A stretch of 64,000 nucleotides of DNA from Rhynchonema sp. JSB1_4 (GCA_030248065.1 JASAMV010001389.1:1-64000); one strand, 5' to 3'; positions 1 through 13,966 are shown, counted from the first letter of the stretch. The notes: generated from the letters alone by a model not told the origin. Numbers and translations are program-made.

Positions 1-1
1 C

Positions 2-3000
2 CTGAAGATCATCGTCGACCCCAAGAGCATTCAGCAAGCACGCGAGTTGCAGGCCCTTGAAGAAGAGGAGGGTGTGGGTCCAGTGTGCCAGCTGCCAAAC
101 AGTTGTGAGAATTGGGTGTGCCGATGTGAGCCGAAAGGATCAACTTTCTTATTTTTGCCCTTTTGTGTCGTGCGGAACGTTTAGTAGTGAATTTAGTAAA
201 TTTAGTGAATGGATCGTGTATGCGAACCTGTTGACCAACGATAGTAGGGGTTCCTGTGCCGTTTTGTACTAAATTTACGTACATATACCATTGGGAAGTT
301 TATCGCGAATTTCTCGGTGCCATTGTGCAAATTTCTCGTGGCGTAAAGACTTGTCTGCCTATGCTGCCACCTATAATCAACAAAAATGAATCAACAATTT
401 CATGTTTTTTTACTGTTAAATGCATAAATGGATGCAGCCGATCACAGACTGCTATAAACGAAGAAATGTTTGAAAACCTCAGACACCAAAGCAGGTCGCA
501 GGTTTACAGTACTCAACTGCGGCATGCTCTGTGTTACAGTACACACCTACAGTACCCCGAAATTAAAGTATCCCTGCATCAACGTCAAGTCGTGTATCGT
601 TAGTGGGAAGAACTTGGGCGTGAGTGGCGTTAACGCGGGCATGCAGATCTACATGGACCTGTTTGAAGAGCAACCGGATTTGAAGAAACAGTTCGGTCTC
701 GAGGACAGATCAAATGATAAACTCGCCTCAGATCCGGAACTGTTGAAACAGGTTAGATGCGGTTGTGTGTTTCGAGTCCAAAGGCATCTACGATTATAGT
801 CGATCCATCAGCTCATGGCACTCTTGTTTGGGAGGTTCTCAGGTTCCGTTGTGAAAAATTGCTCCTCCGCAAGACAATGTCAGGGAAAACGGCGCACAAA
901 AATAAAATAAAAACCGATTTCTCATTTCTTTTCTTTTTCGTAAGCCAAGAGGGCCCCACCCAGAAAGACACGAGACGCGAAACGCGAAATATAAATTTTT
1001 TCTATGTACATGTTTCGGGTTTCGGGTTTTAAAAAAAAACCCAACACCCAACAACGCAGCATGATAATCGAAAATGTTTCGACTGACTGTATAAATTGTT
1101 CACGTCAGCTACAAGTGGCAAGACCGAAACATTTTCGATTATCAAGCCTTGTATTTCGGGTTTCGGGTTTTTTTTTCAAAACCCGAAACCCGAAACATGA
1201 CATCCGAAAAAAAAAAAAAAAATTTATGTTTCGGATTTCGGGTTTCGGGTCTATCTGGTGGAGCCCGGGGAAGGAGAACAGCGGGCCTAGCTTTTCAGCT
1301 GACAAAAAGTGTCATGAGCTGATGGATGGACTGCCACCACCACCCGTCTGTGAAAAGTCGGGCGAAACGTGAACCATCGAAAAGACGTTACACTACTGCG
1401 ACAGTATTTTGTGTGCTTGAGCCGCTTGTCCTTCTTCTAATAAAAGTGATCTGAAGATTTGCCTAAGGCTATGCTTATATCCATACATTAGCTCCTCGTA
1501 CAAATACAGTAAGTCGTCATGATCGCACGGGCGTTGCGGTCATAGATACATATATACTCTACTTGTACTGTTCTCCAATGTCTCTATGGGCTTTGCCCAT
1601 TTATGGAAATCTACGTCTACGTATAATGAATGAAGCGTGAATCAAAATGTCAAAAATTGTCATTTGTATACCCTGACAATTCGTTTGGGAGAAACTTTTG
1701 AAACGCGTTGCCTGATCCGTAAAGCGCATGATGCGTGCACTGGCTATAACGGTCACGTGACTTCAGTAGCCAGTGCACGCATAATGCGCTTTACGGATCA
1801 GGCAACACGCGTTTGAAAAGTTTCTCCCAAAAGAATTGCCAGAGTATACATATTCCAGTCGAAGACGCTGGGTCGCACGCTGGAGTTTCTCATCACGCGA
1901 GTGACCAATGAGACCACCCTCGGACAGGTGGTCATACCGTTCCTTCGCGATCTCGGCGCCAGACATTTTTCATTCAGGGTTGGCGTCGTTTTGCATTTTA
2001 TTATGATTTCAAAATTATTTCTATAATCAAACTTCCGCACATATTCCTGTGCGCAGAAACGCGGATTTCGCGGCAAACATTTGGACTTGTTCGCGCATTC
2101 GATGACGGACTGTTTGATTCGGTGGGACGGAGGAGAGGTGAAGGGAAAGGGCAAGGACAAATGGCCGGCCAAACAGGCGCAGAGGGATGTGAGTGTGTCA
2201 TTTTTTATAACATCTTTGATTTGACAATAAAAATAATGGCAAAATTCCCAACAATTTTTTCACAAACTTTCAGAAAATTCGCGCTTGGCGCATATTCATC
2301 CATTTGATTCTGTCGGAAATGCGCGCGGGATATGACCAAGCCGAGGCGGAGTCGAAAGGTCTAAATTACGTTTTAAAATTAATTCAGTCCATCTGTAATC
2401 TTTACAGTGACATTAATGAGACCCGATCATATTACTTGGTCACCAGAGCGAGTGACTGCTCTGCCCTCGCTATGCACTGATGTGACGAAACTCGGTTTTT
2501 GTGAGTTTGCACGCAGTGATGTTACCGCCCGGCAATAATATCTGCTGTTGGGGCTTTTGGAGGCAAACTTACCAGAGGCGTTCGCGCTGACGAGCTCTGG
2601 CGCCTCGGTCTGTCTGCGACAGCAGGGCGAAACAGACCAACATTACTGCACTCAGTACATTGAACACTTGTTGTAATGAGAGAATGGTCAAAGAAAAGTT
2701 ACTTCGAAATCTTCACCAGGATCACAATAGAGAGACTTTCACTGTGCAATAGTTTCTATCATTTTGTTGGGGCACCTTTCTCTTGTAGAATCAACTGATG
2801 TTTCACAAGCATTGTATATTTATGTATCAGGTCGCAGTATCCTGCCGATGACAGTTGATGAGCGAGACAAAGGTGGTGTGTTTGTGACGGGAAATGTGAC
2901 GGTCGTCATGCCCTGCTTCCCAAAAGGCGGAATTGTGCGTTTTTTTTTCAATTGGTATAAATTTCATCTTTCTGTCGGTCCTTACCAGACTAAACACTGT

Positions 3001-6000
3001 GCCGGATACAGTTACCGCATCGCCATGTAAAACATCGACTTTGCCAGCAATTTTTATTTTTCAATGATTTAATAATTTCATATTTAAGAATTTATAAGTA
3101 CAATTCAAGGAAAGTAGTTTCAAATAGGGTTTCATAACAATAACATTTTCACTGCCATTAAAATTATGCACAGATTGACGAGGCGAAACTCGAGAAACAA
3201 CGCAAACGCATGGAGGCCGAGGCGCGGGAAGCGGCGGAAGCGGAAGCCAATACGATCAAGAATGTTCAGTTCGACATGGACAACGCTAATCAGCAAGTGA
3301 GAAAAGATGGTCCCGTTATTCTTGTTTTGTTTTTTTTTGAACGCTTATGTTGAATATTTGATCTATCTGGTAACTAATATATATTTTCTGACTGAGCTTA
3401 CATGCATTGCACTAATCTATACTACTAAAACAGGAAGGCGTACAAAATATGTCTGTGTGTGTGTCTGTGGCCCCCTCCCTCGGAAGGGCGGACAGGTCAA
3501 TTTTCACGGGTAGCTTTGGGTATGCTAACGGGTCTTCGGAGGGGGGGGGGCACGGCACGGGCGCGGCGCTGTAGCCGGGCCGTAGGCACGGGTCCCGTCT
3601 AGTAATCTGCAATTGTATTCGGCCAATGTTCGTCAACACGGATCGTCCACACTGGTGGTCAACGCAGCCCTATTGTCAAGTATTATATTGTAATCATAGA
3701 GCAGATTTTCGTCTGCGTTTGTCTGACTGCGCCGACGACGTTTTACCGTCGACCATTTGCGTAGACGACAAAACAATCAGCCAAATTTTCAAGCCCACCC
3801 AGCCGACGACCACTGCAGCAATCGCAGCACCAGCAGCCACCACAACCACATCTGCATCCAGTATCCAGCCGCCCGACATAACACCGGGTACGGGCGAAGT
3901 CGTTGATGCGTTCTTGTACAAAGTGGACAAGTCTGACGGTCAGTTTCGTGCCGGAGTTTGACGTGGTAGGTACCACTCAGAGTGGAGTCCCCGGGGACTC
4001 TGTTTGGGGTAAAGTGCATTCCAAAAATTAGTCCAAAAGTTACTGAATTTCCGAAGAAAGCATGTTACCACCTGTAAGACTTTGTATTTTTGTTCATGTA
4101 GTTCAAGATGTTCGCAGTTTGAATTTTCGATTTGAGCCCTGCGAGAGGGCTTTATTTGGAAGCATTTCCGAATAGAGTCCCAAGGCTTATGCATCAATGG
4201 AATGCCCATCGGACGCAAAACCATTGCATAGTTTTTGTGATGAAACATTGTGGGATGAAGCATCACCCATGTGTGGCAGAAGCTAATGCCCATGAAAAGC
4301 ATGTGTGATTTTTTGTGATTTGTGACTTTTTGCTAGCCAGCATAATGAAAAGCAAGACAACCCCATGTTGCAAACGTTTTCTAGTCCAGAGGATACACAC
4401 CTCTGACTTGTTGATTTTTCATCACATGGACACAGGGCAGCGTTCGACCGCAATCGTCCCAAACCTCTCAACAAACGCAGAGAACCAACCTATTTTGGCC
4501 CCCCTGTGCGTTTGGTTTATTGTCACGGAATACTCAAACTTGCATTTTGACTTCGGTGTCCTTAAAATGTTCATTAAACAACTGAAAAGAGAGACCATGT
4601 TGATTATCTTTATGTCCCCTTGTAATATCAGGCAAAATCGACCACCAACATCCACCATGGGCACAGCACACAACCGCATCGAACGCGAACACAACAACGA
4701 CAACGACGACAACAACAACAACAGCAACAACAACAGCTGCGACCGCGGGAGGCGGACATCAACAGGCGAACACGGCAGCAAAAATGGAGCAGCTCAGGGC
4801 CATGCAGGTGCATTTCGCTTGTTATTTATGTTTATCATTCAGTTGTTTTCTTCAGTACCATGCCACATCGCGTATATCATCGAATTCATGCGGACAACAT
4901 ACATTTCTTTACCCTGAAGTTTAATTATAATAATTATCCTGATCCTAATATCCTGACCCTGATAATTGTCCTGAACTTAAATGCGGCGTGAATAATTGTA
5001 CTGTTTTCGGGTGCCTAAATATTTCGACCTGTTTTCACAAACGACTACACCAGGTCATCGTCAGAGTGCAAATGCACCAGCTGGCCACTTGACCCCGCGC
5101 AAAAACAAAAACACACGACCGACCCCCGGCTTTGTGTGCAACTAATTTATTTCAGGATTTCGACCTAAACCAATACCCGAACGACTACATGTCAACCGGC
5201 GAGTCTTCGAGTGCCGCTGCCGACGGAGAATTCGATGTTGCGAGCGGCGAAACGAGGCAGAAACGCAGGAGTAGGAAGAAGGTGATCGCATTCTAATTTT
5301 TGAATGTCAGTGCCAAGGCAAGTCGCATCCGAAGTCACAAAGTTCTTATGTCGCTCCCAATGTTCGTGCACCAGCGCGAGGCACTAATATCCCAAGAAAA
5401 ACAGTTGTCTAGGAGCGTGCCATTTCAATAGCTTCCCAAATTATCACTGAGAGTCAGGGAATCGAACTACTTGTGTTCAAGTGACCGTCTCTGCACTGGA
5501 CATGGCCGTGGGGCACGTCACGTGACCGCGCGCTGTGCAAATTTTAGCAAAAAAGATGTGGATTTGAGCCAATCGATTTCATTGTCTTGAGCATTTTCAA
5601 ACTGATAATGAATTTATCATCCCCATCATATTAAGGCATTGAAACATCACCAGCTGACGGTGAACACATCACTGGCCAACAGTGGCGCTGGTCTCCCCGA
5701 TTATGCCCACTGGTCACGACTGCAGGATAGACGGTCAAGGCATTCAATGGCAACGTCACACCCAAGATATCACGACAATGCGCCTTGGAATATCAGGGTA
5801 CTTATCGTTAGGCAAAGCGCACAATAGCATAAAAACAAAATAACATCAGCATCACTCAGCACAAACTCACAAACACAAAAAAAAAAACCAAAAACCCCCC
5901 CCCCCCCAAAAAACATATACTAATGAAATCAACGCAACTGCCGGTCTTGCGTGCAAACCAGGCGCCAGGCCAGCTGAGTGGGTTTGCACAATTCACTGAC

Positions 6001-8087
6001 AGTTGCGTTGACAACAGTATAATATTGGCCGTAGATTACAGTCAGGGGCAAACTAATTTTGGAAATCCTCAAATCCTCGCTGAAAGGGTAACATAACTGC
6101 AGATCGGAGGCATAGCATAAGATATGGTGCATACTCCTGTGTTGTCAAGCTCGTGTGGGTGGGTGTGTGACCTTGGCAAGGAAAAGTTTTTGTCCTCGGC
6201 CTATTAGGTTCTGAGTACATTCATTCATGTTCACAAGGTGGCGACGCGTCAGACACACAATTACAGTTGTGGAGTTTGAGTGTGCCCACACAATGACTGG
6301 GCTGAGCGCGTTAGAACAAAGGCGCCTTTTGTCCAAACTCTCTTGGTGGTTCAAGTATTCTTCCTGTCAGTTTTTGTAGAAGCCCATATTTTATGCACCA
6401 ATATGTATACGTACATACATATAAATACCTTGACACTTTGGTCAAACTAACACGGTCCCATAGCAAAAAATCGTGCAACGACTCAAGTGAGGCTGGTTGA
6501 TGTTTCACAGGTTATAGGTGTGTTGTTCAATTCGTTTACACATACAGGGTAATCCAACAATTACGAAACCCTTTTGTTGGAGCTGCAGCTCCGTCGTTGT
6601 TGCACTTCGAGAGACCCTCGACCTAATTTATTTTGCGCCCTCGTTTAAAACCACTATTCATCCAGAAGTGCAGGCCAGGTACAGGCGCGCTTTCAGCGGG
6701 CACGCTGAAATGCATGGCGATTGGTTTGATCGAGCCCGTGCTACTACTGAACAGTCAAAGCAAATTGTCACACAACATTCTGACGCAAAAAATGTATACT
6801 CTCAACTCTTTTGGGAGAAACTTTTCAACCGCGCTGCCTGATCCGTAAAGCGCATTATGCGTGCACTGTCTACGGAAGTCACGTGACCGCTATAGCCAGT
6901 GCACGCATCATGTGCTTTACGGATCAGGCAACGCGTTTGAAAAGTTTCCCCCAAAAGAATTGTCACAGTATACAAAAATACTTTCGAACGATATGTAGGT
7001 GCAATAATATTATAGTGAGCAACAACGGGGCGAGTTCCAGCCTTATAAAGTGTGTGTCCACAATTGTTTGGGTTACAGATAAGTATGTATATTTGATATT
7101 TACGGCACTCATGCCACAAGATTCGACTGGCGTATGTAAAGTTTTTATAGCTTTTTTGACAACTTGTCCAGACACCTCAGTGACAGACATGAACAACAAA
7201 GACGCGTAACCATGAAGGCTTAATTATATTCATGTTGTCACCCACCTTCGATCCACCTACAGGCTACATGGTGTGTTCATTTGGGGCTGTAGTGTCGTCA
7301 CGGCATTCCATTTAAGGCCTAACTATACTTCGTTCTCTCAGAGAACAAATTCTCGCTGGCTGATTGGCTGTTGAACATACGTGGACCAATCAGCGCGCGA
7401 GAATTTGTTCTTTGTTCTCTGAGAGAACGAAGTATAGTTAGGCCTTTACACATCAGAGTTGACGACCGGGCAATTATAGCCACCGAGACTGCGTCAAATT
7501 TGATACCCCGTGCCGGCATTTGGGAACAATTTCAGCAGCAACCAGTCATGATGAGCGCACAAGACCTGGACAACCTGAAACGCACCTTCAAAACGTTCGA
7601 CCGTAACAGTGATGGTCATATATCGATCGACGAACTGGAGATTGCGATGCGACAAAGTGGTTGGCATATGACCAAGTCGGAGGTGAAAATGTTGTTGAAC
7701 GAAATCGATAAAGATCGTTGGTGCATTTGATTTATTCTTTGTTGTCTTCGAACAATGTTTGGCAACGGATAGGCTTTGTCGTCGTGTTTCAAACACTCGA
7801 AATACGGTAAAAAAAGAGAGAAGAGAAAGACTTGCTGTGGCACGAACCAGATCCTCCCAATACGATCACAAACTTTGATGTCGCTGAACATTTTCTTTTT
7901 CCTTTCAATCTTTGGTGAGGTTTTTCTTTTTTTCGCAATCTGATGGAAGCTTATCTGATCTGATCTGATATTTTCTCAAAATAAATAATGATAATAAACA
8001 TAATCAGAATCTGATCCCCCTTGCAATATCAGGCAACGGCGAGATTGAGATCGACGAATTCATGGAGTACATAATCGCCAATCCTCC

Positions 8088-8124
<37 letters not shown>

Positions 8125-10404
8125 TATGGCATACATCACGGACGGTTTGACAAGGTGATGTTTCAATGAAAATAAATTTGAGAAAAAATTTACCTGAGAG
8201 GCCGGTATCAAGCTTGGTGATAATGTATTTTCTGTCTGGTCAGATCGCTGACATGTATAAAAGTTTTCCCGGTTCGCCATCAAGAGAAAAACAAATCATA
8301 ACAATCCCCTTTACGATTCAGGTCACGTCACACGCTCACCACTACGACCACCTCGACCACCGTTACCCGGCATCGAGCTATCACCACTTCCGCAGCGACA
8401 TGCTGCCCTTCAAACGGTCGGGGGCTGGCGGTGGGATCAATCTGCTGCATTCCGACTTAACGTCCAGCGAAAATGACAGCTATGGCTCGGCGCCGATGGT
8501 CATGCATCGCAGCCGGACACTGCCGTTTGGCATGTATGGCAGTGGCACGTCATCGTTGTTAGTGGTGCTATGTATTGTTGTTGTTATTACATTGATCGGT
8601 GTCTATGTTTGGTCGGGTCACGTGACTGCATGTTTCCTGAACTGGCACTGACGTTGACCTGGTGGACCGCCAGCCTGTGGAAACGGGTCGATCGAAACGC
8701 GCTGTAATACAGCTCGATTCTTTCATAAAGATAGGTAGCTTGATGATCAGGTAACGTGTGCCTACTGGATCAACCGTTTAGCCATCCCGGTGCATTCGCA
8801 CCGACGATGACGTGGCCCTACGTCAAAGGCAGGTGCGGCAACTAAAGCGCACAATTAACATGATACAGGACCAGTCAGCAAACACCATCCGAGCAATCCA
8901 CGCTGGAGAGTTACGACTCGTCTCTATTATTCGACTTTCGCGGCGACCCGTCAAGTCGGAAAGGTCCACGCCACCCTCCACCCCCACCATCGATGCCACA
9001 CAGATACAGCAGGAAGGGCAAGGATGGGGGGACGGCACTGGTCGCGGCTGTGGATTTGGGTGGGTTCCTTTTTTGATGACCAATTGCTGATTTGATGGAA
9101 TTTCCGATTATTTTTAAGCACTGGTGTCAAGCTTGTTATTCTTGAGTTTCACCCGATGCCCCCAAGTTCTCTCCATGATGCCATAGAAGCACCTGTGAAA
9201 AAGTCAGTTCCACTCACCTCATTTGAGCATAAAATAAACACTACAGGGTATATAATTGTGCAAATAAAATGTGATGCTGAGCTTACCCAACGCGTCTTTG
9301 CTCCAATATTCAGCAAAAATTGGGTTCATATGCCTATAACTATTGCCGGAATCAAGGCGGCCTAAGCCCTCCAATTACAGGCCTAACTCTGATGCACAAC
9401 CCTAGTGATCATCGGCGTTATCGTAGTGTACCACGACACAGATGGACCCCCACGGACACACAAACACAACAACAGTATGACAACAATAATCGCATGCTTA
9501 TGCTCACACCGGGCGGTCCGTATTATAATGGTTGGTCGGGCGGGGATGAAGAACGAATATGAACAATGTTATGACCATAGTTTCACCATAGCCTGGTCGT
9601 GGAAGAAAACTGTCTTGAGTTTCAATCTGCTATGAAACATCTGCCAGCCGACATGCGCACTGGTTGCAGACCCGCCTCATGTACATATTTCAAAAATCGC
9701 CCGCGCCCGCTAATCTGTTGCCGAAAAATGAGGAGCTCCGCAAATTTCTTTACCTTCTTCGTGAACCTTTTAAAGGGTATCTACGCCAACACGAGCCCGA
9801 TTTCGGAGGTGGCAGATTAGTGAAACATTCATACGTTGCTGCTGATTTGGAAAATCTTACACGTTGTAGAGTACTATGTACATGGTGGATGATGACGTTC
9901 TCTTTCTATTCGTTTTGCAAGCACGCCACCTCCGAAATTGGGCTCATGTTGGCTTAGTTTGCCTGTACCTTTCCCAAATTGTTTTTGTGTAGCTGAAAAG
10001 AAGTCAGAGCCCAACCCGTCGACGCCTTTCTGATTTCCAGATCCAGCCACCGACGAGGCTAATCGCATCGCCCTGATGCAACGCAGTGCTTCAGTAGGTG
10101 ACGGCCTGCATCAGGACAGTGTCTATGCAGAAAGGAGACGCAATCTTTTTGGCGTTGCTTTTGAGCAGGTTTGTACATACATACAGTACGTGTTTGGGTG
10201 CGCAGCATATTGGGTTACACCGCTGCCGAGCAGAAGGTGAAGGGTTCGAACTCCAGTGTGGACTTTGGCGTTATTTTACAGGAAGACGCATTTTACGCTA
10301 TGAAACCACAGAAAACGCAACCGAATCAACAATCTGGCACCAGCAATCTGATGAACAACTATTATTCGGCGAGGTCTAGTGATCGGATGAGTACCTTGGT
10401 TTGA
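2..10404 (+). CDS. Globin / coiled-coil / EF-hand fusion protein (3' part of gene)
   Basis: Exons read: <2-73, 611-751, 1859-1978, 2057-2188, 2274-2358, 2831-2895, 3174-3296, ~3704 or 3794-3938, 4632-4807, 5156-5281, 5636-5797, 7536-7716, 8033-8154, 8322-8557, 8869-9063, 9406-9530, 10041-10168, 10282-10404 (TGA). Phases agree at every junction except the start of the eighth exon, which I could not fix. Exons 2-5 make a globin fold: a LFEEQPDLKKQF segment (Phe CD1), Gln at distal E7 (end of exon 2), and LGARH with proximal His F8. Next come an Ala/Glu-rich coiled coil, a Thr/Gln-rich linker, then two EF-hand loops: DRNSDGHISIDE, and EIDKDRNGEIEIDEF rebuilt across the 7716/8033 splice. The remaining ~260 residues are low-complexity and unrecognised. 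The start lies upstream of the window. A globin gene followed by a separate EF-hand gene is the alternative (an in-frame Met occurs near 7549). The role would be heme plus calcium binding; function unknown. Confidence 0.7.
950..1265. repeat. TTTCGGG/CCCGAAA word repeat block in globin-gene intron
   Basis: Tandem and inverted copies of TTTCGGG/CCCGAAA (about 1014-1032, 1153-1196, 1227-1250) surround a central inverted repeat containing ATAATCGAAAATGTTTC. The design, a short word repeated on both sides of a core, matches the word elements further right in the window. No clear terminal repeat or target duplication was found. Confidence 0.5.
1666..1849. mobile_element. Palindromic MITE (TGATCCGTAAAGCGCAT family), copy 1
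   Basis: Near-perfect inverted repeat with ends GTATACCCTGACAATTC and GAATTGCCAGAGTATAC; the inner arms contain GTTGCCTGATCCGTAAAGCG. It sits in the globin-gene intron and ends 9 bp before the 1859 exon, so it abuts the 3' splice site. A second copy is at 6794-6973. A TA target duplication is possible but not certain. Confidence 0.8.
3416..3602 (+). mobile_element. Short Helitron-like element, copy 1
   Basis: Begins TCTATACTACTAAAAC, ends with a GC-rich hairpin (GGCACGGGTCCCGT) followed by CTAG, and lies between a host A and T without target duplication. These are the terminal features of Helitrons. It has no coding capacity. An inverted copy is at 37998-38163. Confidence 0.7.
6794..6973. 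mobile_element. Palindromic MITE (TGATCCGTAAAGCGCAT family), copy 2
   Basis: Same end sequences and arms as 1666-1849, in the intron between the 5636-5797 exon and the EF-hand exon. Confidence 0.8.
7314..7446. repeat. Foldback element with GTTCTCTCAGAGAAC arms
   Basis: Inverted repeat AAGGCCTAACTATACTTCG / CGAAGTATAGTTAGGCCTT with inner GTTCTCTCAGAGAACA and a loop containing CCAATCAGCGCG. A diverged relative with the same GTTCTCT arms lies at 28190-28326. It ends about 90 bp before the EF-hand exon. Confidence 0.7.
9768..9980. repeat. Foldback element (ACGAGCCCGATTTCGGAGGTGG family), copy 1
   Basis: Arms GCCAACACGAGCCCGATTT and AAATTGGGCTCATGTTGGC, with GAAACATT near the middle. A second copy is at about 31015-31225 in a CFP1 intron. 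Confidence 0.6.
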
Positions 10405-10682
10405 TGTTTACTTGATTGAATAGTTTTAGTTTGCTGAAAATTTTTAAAGGGTTTTTAGCTATATTTATTATATTTGTCACGTTTTGAATTTTGTTTGTCG
10501 TTTACAAATATATTTTGTTGAAATATCAGATTTTTTTAATTTCCTTGAACCAATAAATGTGCCACAATCTTGTGTGGACTTGGTCGGTTGCGCCGGTGCA
10601 GAGCGATAAAATTCGATCGTCAACAATGCTGGATGCAGGCTCGACATGAAAAGAACAAACCATATAATGCTTAATACGCCTA

Positions 10683-10943
10683 AGTTACTTAATATGGCCC
10701 ACGAAACCGCGCATCCGCCACCCGGGGGTGGTTGCGCCCTCAAACACGATATGATGACAACTTCCAGCTGGCTGATCTCATAGCTGCGTAAATTCCCTTT
10801 TACTCCCAAAACGTGCGTGGGTTAAAAAACTGCAGGATGTTCGCGCGTATGCAAATTGTGGTCAGCCAGCTGGAACTTGTCATCATCGTTGTTTTGGGGG
10901 GTGGGGCGCAACCACCCCTGGTGGCGGTGGTGCGCTGTTTAGA
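10683..10943. repeat. Foldback element with GCGCAACCACCCC arms
   Basis: Left arm CACCCGGGGGTGGTTGCGCC followed by ATGATGACAA and CCAGCTGGCTGA; right arm TCAGCCAGCTGGAA followed by TTGTCATCAT and GGCGCAACCACCCC. The arms are about 75 bp around an ~80-bp loop. Confidence 0.65.
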
Positions 10944-13900
10944 ATTTGGGCCTATGTTGCCCACACTACCATCTGGAAGTGACACGATGTCATGCGACCT
11001 AAAAATTCGGCGAGGGGGGGGCGCACGGGCGACGGCCGCCGTTATTTCATTAAGCTTGTATCGTGGGCATCAGACGTGGGCTTCACACATCTCTTTGAGT
11101 GGTGCCGCTGTCTTTTCCCCCTGCTGTTTTTGTCCGCCGCACAAAAATTCTCTCACGGAACTCAGACTTTGTTTTCTTTTGCGCAAATCGATTAACACAC
11201 ACTTTACCGTACACGTTTGCGAGTATTTATGTCGACCGTTATTTTAATTTGGGGATTTTCTTCCGAAAGTGATCACTGGACCCCAAATGCGCGTGTTGTT
11301 GGATTAGTTTGCGTATCATGCTTGTCCTAAACTCACATTCCTGATTTTGACTGGGATGAAAAGAATTTGATTGGCTGTTTTTGCACTGGCTGCTGGTTTC
11401 AAACAAACGGTTTTTATGTAGGTGAAACGCTTCGTTGCGCATATTCTTTTGAGCGTGTGCGTTGATGTCTTTTTCTATACAAAACACAAAACAAAGAAAA
11501 TAATTTTAGCCGCATGGTAAATGGGGAAAGATTTGTTTGCATGGCAATACAGTAACACTTATTATTGGCGGGTGCGTGAAACATCAACTCGCTTGGCTGA
11601 TTGCAAGCCATCAGCACTCGGATGTTATGCATAACATAAGTTCATCAGCTGGCTGATGATTCACACTCATACCTGCACACGAGAAAATGCATAAAAATTA
11701 TCGCTTGGATCGGCCCCTTCGAGCAAAAATAAGTTGAGGCCACTGCGTTCAATTGCGACTCTGTGAAACATCAGCTTACCAGACGATCCGTTGTCCACGA
11801 TGGCAGCTGGCTGCAAAAGACAAAAACAGAGCATGCAGGAATCATGCAGAATGCAGCTTGATTAACGAGGGGGGCGTTAAGTCAGGCGCAAGCGCATTGA
11901 AGAAAAATCGCAAAGAAACAAAGGCCAAGAAAAACGAAAAACACGACAGTTGTAAATTGTGTGGCATTAAATATACGGTGCATTTATTAAAAAATAGCAC
12001 GTACTTGAAAATACACGAAACAACGTTAAGAATTATAAGCTGAAGGTTAGCAACAATTATGACGTAACGCACAGAACAGAAAGCTGGGACAAAAATCAAA
12101 TAAAAGAGGAAATTGTTCAACAACGACAAGAAGCGCAAGCCCAAATACATATGCTTGGTATCAAGTGAAATGAAGCACAACTTTGACAACTAATGCAATG
12201 GTAGTGTGTGTGAGTCGGGTCTGCAATCGGGTTGATGTTTCACAGCGGTCCGCAGACGAAACAGGGTACCATGTACAATACAACACATTCAATGAGAAAA
12301 GCTCTGAAAGCAAAAAAAGTCAGCTTGTTAGCGCTAGCGCAACTGATTACGTGATTATAACCAGAGAAACGGAGCCAGGACTGAAAGGGATTTTCTTTTT
12401 TTAAAAAAAAAAACACAGACACAAAACAAACACACACAAAAAAAAAAAAAAAACACACATAAATAAAAATAACACCGCCCGCCCCCCACCCACCTCTTCA
12501 CCACAAAAATCCCCCAAGACTCACCAAACAAAAACAAAACAAACCCAACCCAAACCACAAACCTTAATAAGGATACATGCATTTTGCATTGGGTTCGATA
12601 GGCTTGCAACGATTGTTGATGTTTCAAAGATCGCCTGAAATTTTGGACGCTTGCAAACATCAAACGAATAGAGCAAAGCAAGTCCAGCCAAACCATTTTC
12701 GTGCATGCAAACGTACCCCGGCAGCGTGAAGGTATACATATAGGCAATCCGCCAGCTCATGGCACTCGTACACACAGGCTACATGCTACATTACTGCCGT
12801 CAATGAATGCATCTATTCTCTGCAGTTATCCCTTGAAACACCCCCAAATTTTACAGCAATGCAGAAAAGTGTTATGTCAAGTAGCAAATGAAAACCGGAT
12901 AAATTATAAATCAGTCATCAAAGTATGACACTCGCTCAAAGTGTTCATTTTGTTTAGAAAGTAGCGTGTGCTGCCGCATGCTTGTGTGTATAAAAAGTGC
13001 CATGAGCCGATGGATTGCCCATACAGTAGCATGTAGGATGTTTCACCGTTGAAAGTTAGTCGCTCGAACGCACTTAGGAACTAAAAGGGGCGCAACACAG
13101 AACCGGGGGAACGTGAATACGTTTCAGCGGTTGACCCGCGTTTCTATCCCGTTTCCACGTTACACCCCTCCTCGCCCCTCTGTTGCACGTCCCAGTGACG
13201 AAGGGGGTCGTCAGAGGCCTGCCACAAGGGACAGAAATTCAGCATAAGCGATACTGTGCGGTTGTTGTAACAACAAATTTAAGAATAAAATAAAGATTTA
13301 GTCAGATCATTATGATGCAGACTAGAAACGCAAAAGTAACTAGAGCACCACCCACCGGTACGTTGTCCAAGTGACTCTCCCGGATTTCGATTGCGCCACT
13401 CGACCAGTGAGATGTTGTTCGAACTGTGTGAAGTTTTGGTATGCGTTGTGCTGTTGGCGAGAAGAACTGCAAGCATTAGTTGTTCATCAATAGTACACAA
13501 AGCATATGACGCAAACAGTCATGGTTCTACCTACATACCTAGACTAAACTGAAACATCGCCAACAGCTCAAAGTTAGTCACACAAACGCAAAGTCCATGC
13601 AAGCCTATCTAAGGTTGCTTGCTGTTGTTGATGTGGACACTGTACTGTATGCTTAAAAAATCAAAAAAGACTGCTTGATAGCGTGTCTGACTAATCGAAG
13701 TGGACAGTTCCCCCATGTTCGTAAGTAGCTTCGTACTCACCATTGCACTTCGTTGTTGTATGACACTGACGCTACGTCAAACCATCGCCAAATCGGAAGG
13801 CTGTCGTTCATCAGACGTTGGGCAGCAGGGATGGAAAAAGAAATGTTCATTAGAGAACTTATTTATTAACCGTTTATTACGGTTACTGAGCCGCAACCCA

Positions 13901-13966
13901 TCGTACAGTATCTCAATGAAATTGACTCAACTGGCTGTAAAAATGAAGGGTACCAAGCCAAACCTA

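Noticed and set aside
4315..4917. 200-codon plus-strand ORF with an Asn-rich run
   Set aside because: The exon at 4632-4807 is read in another frame (Thr-rich), which keeps phase with both neighbouring exons of the globin/EF-hand gene.
8322..8651. C-terminal transmembrane anchor (LLVVLCIVVVITLIGVYVW) on the EF-hand protein
   Set aside because: It is read from intron sequence; the donor at 8557 splices in phase to 8869-9063 and three further exons, giving a soluble C-terminus.
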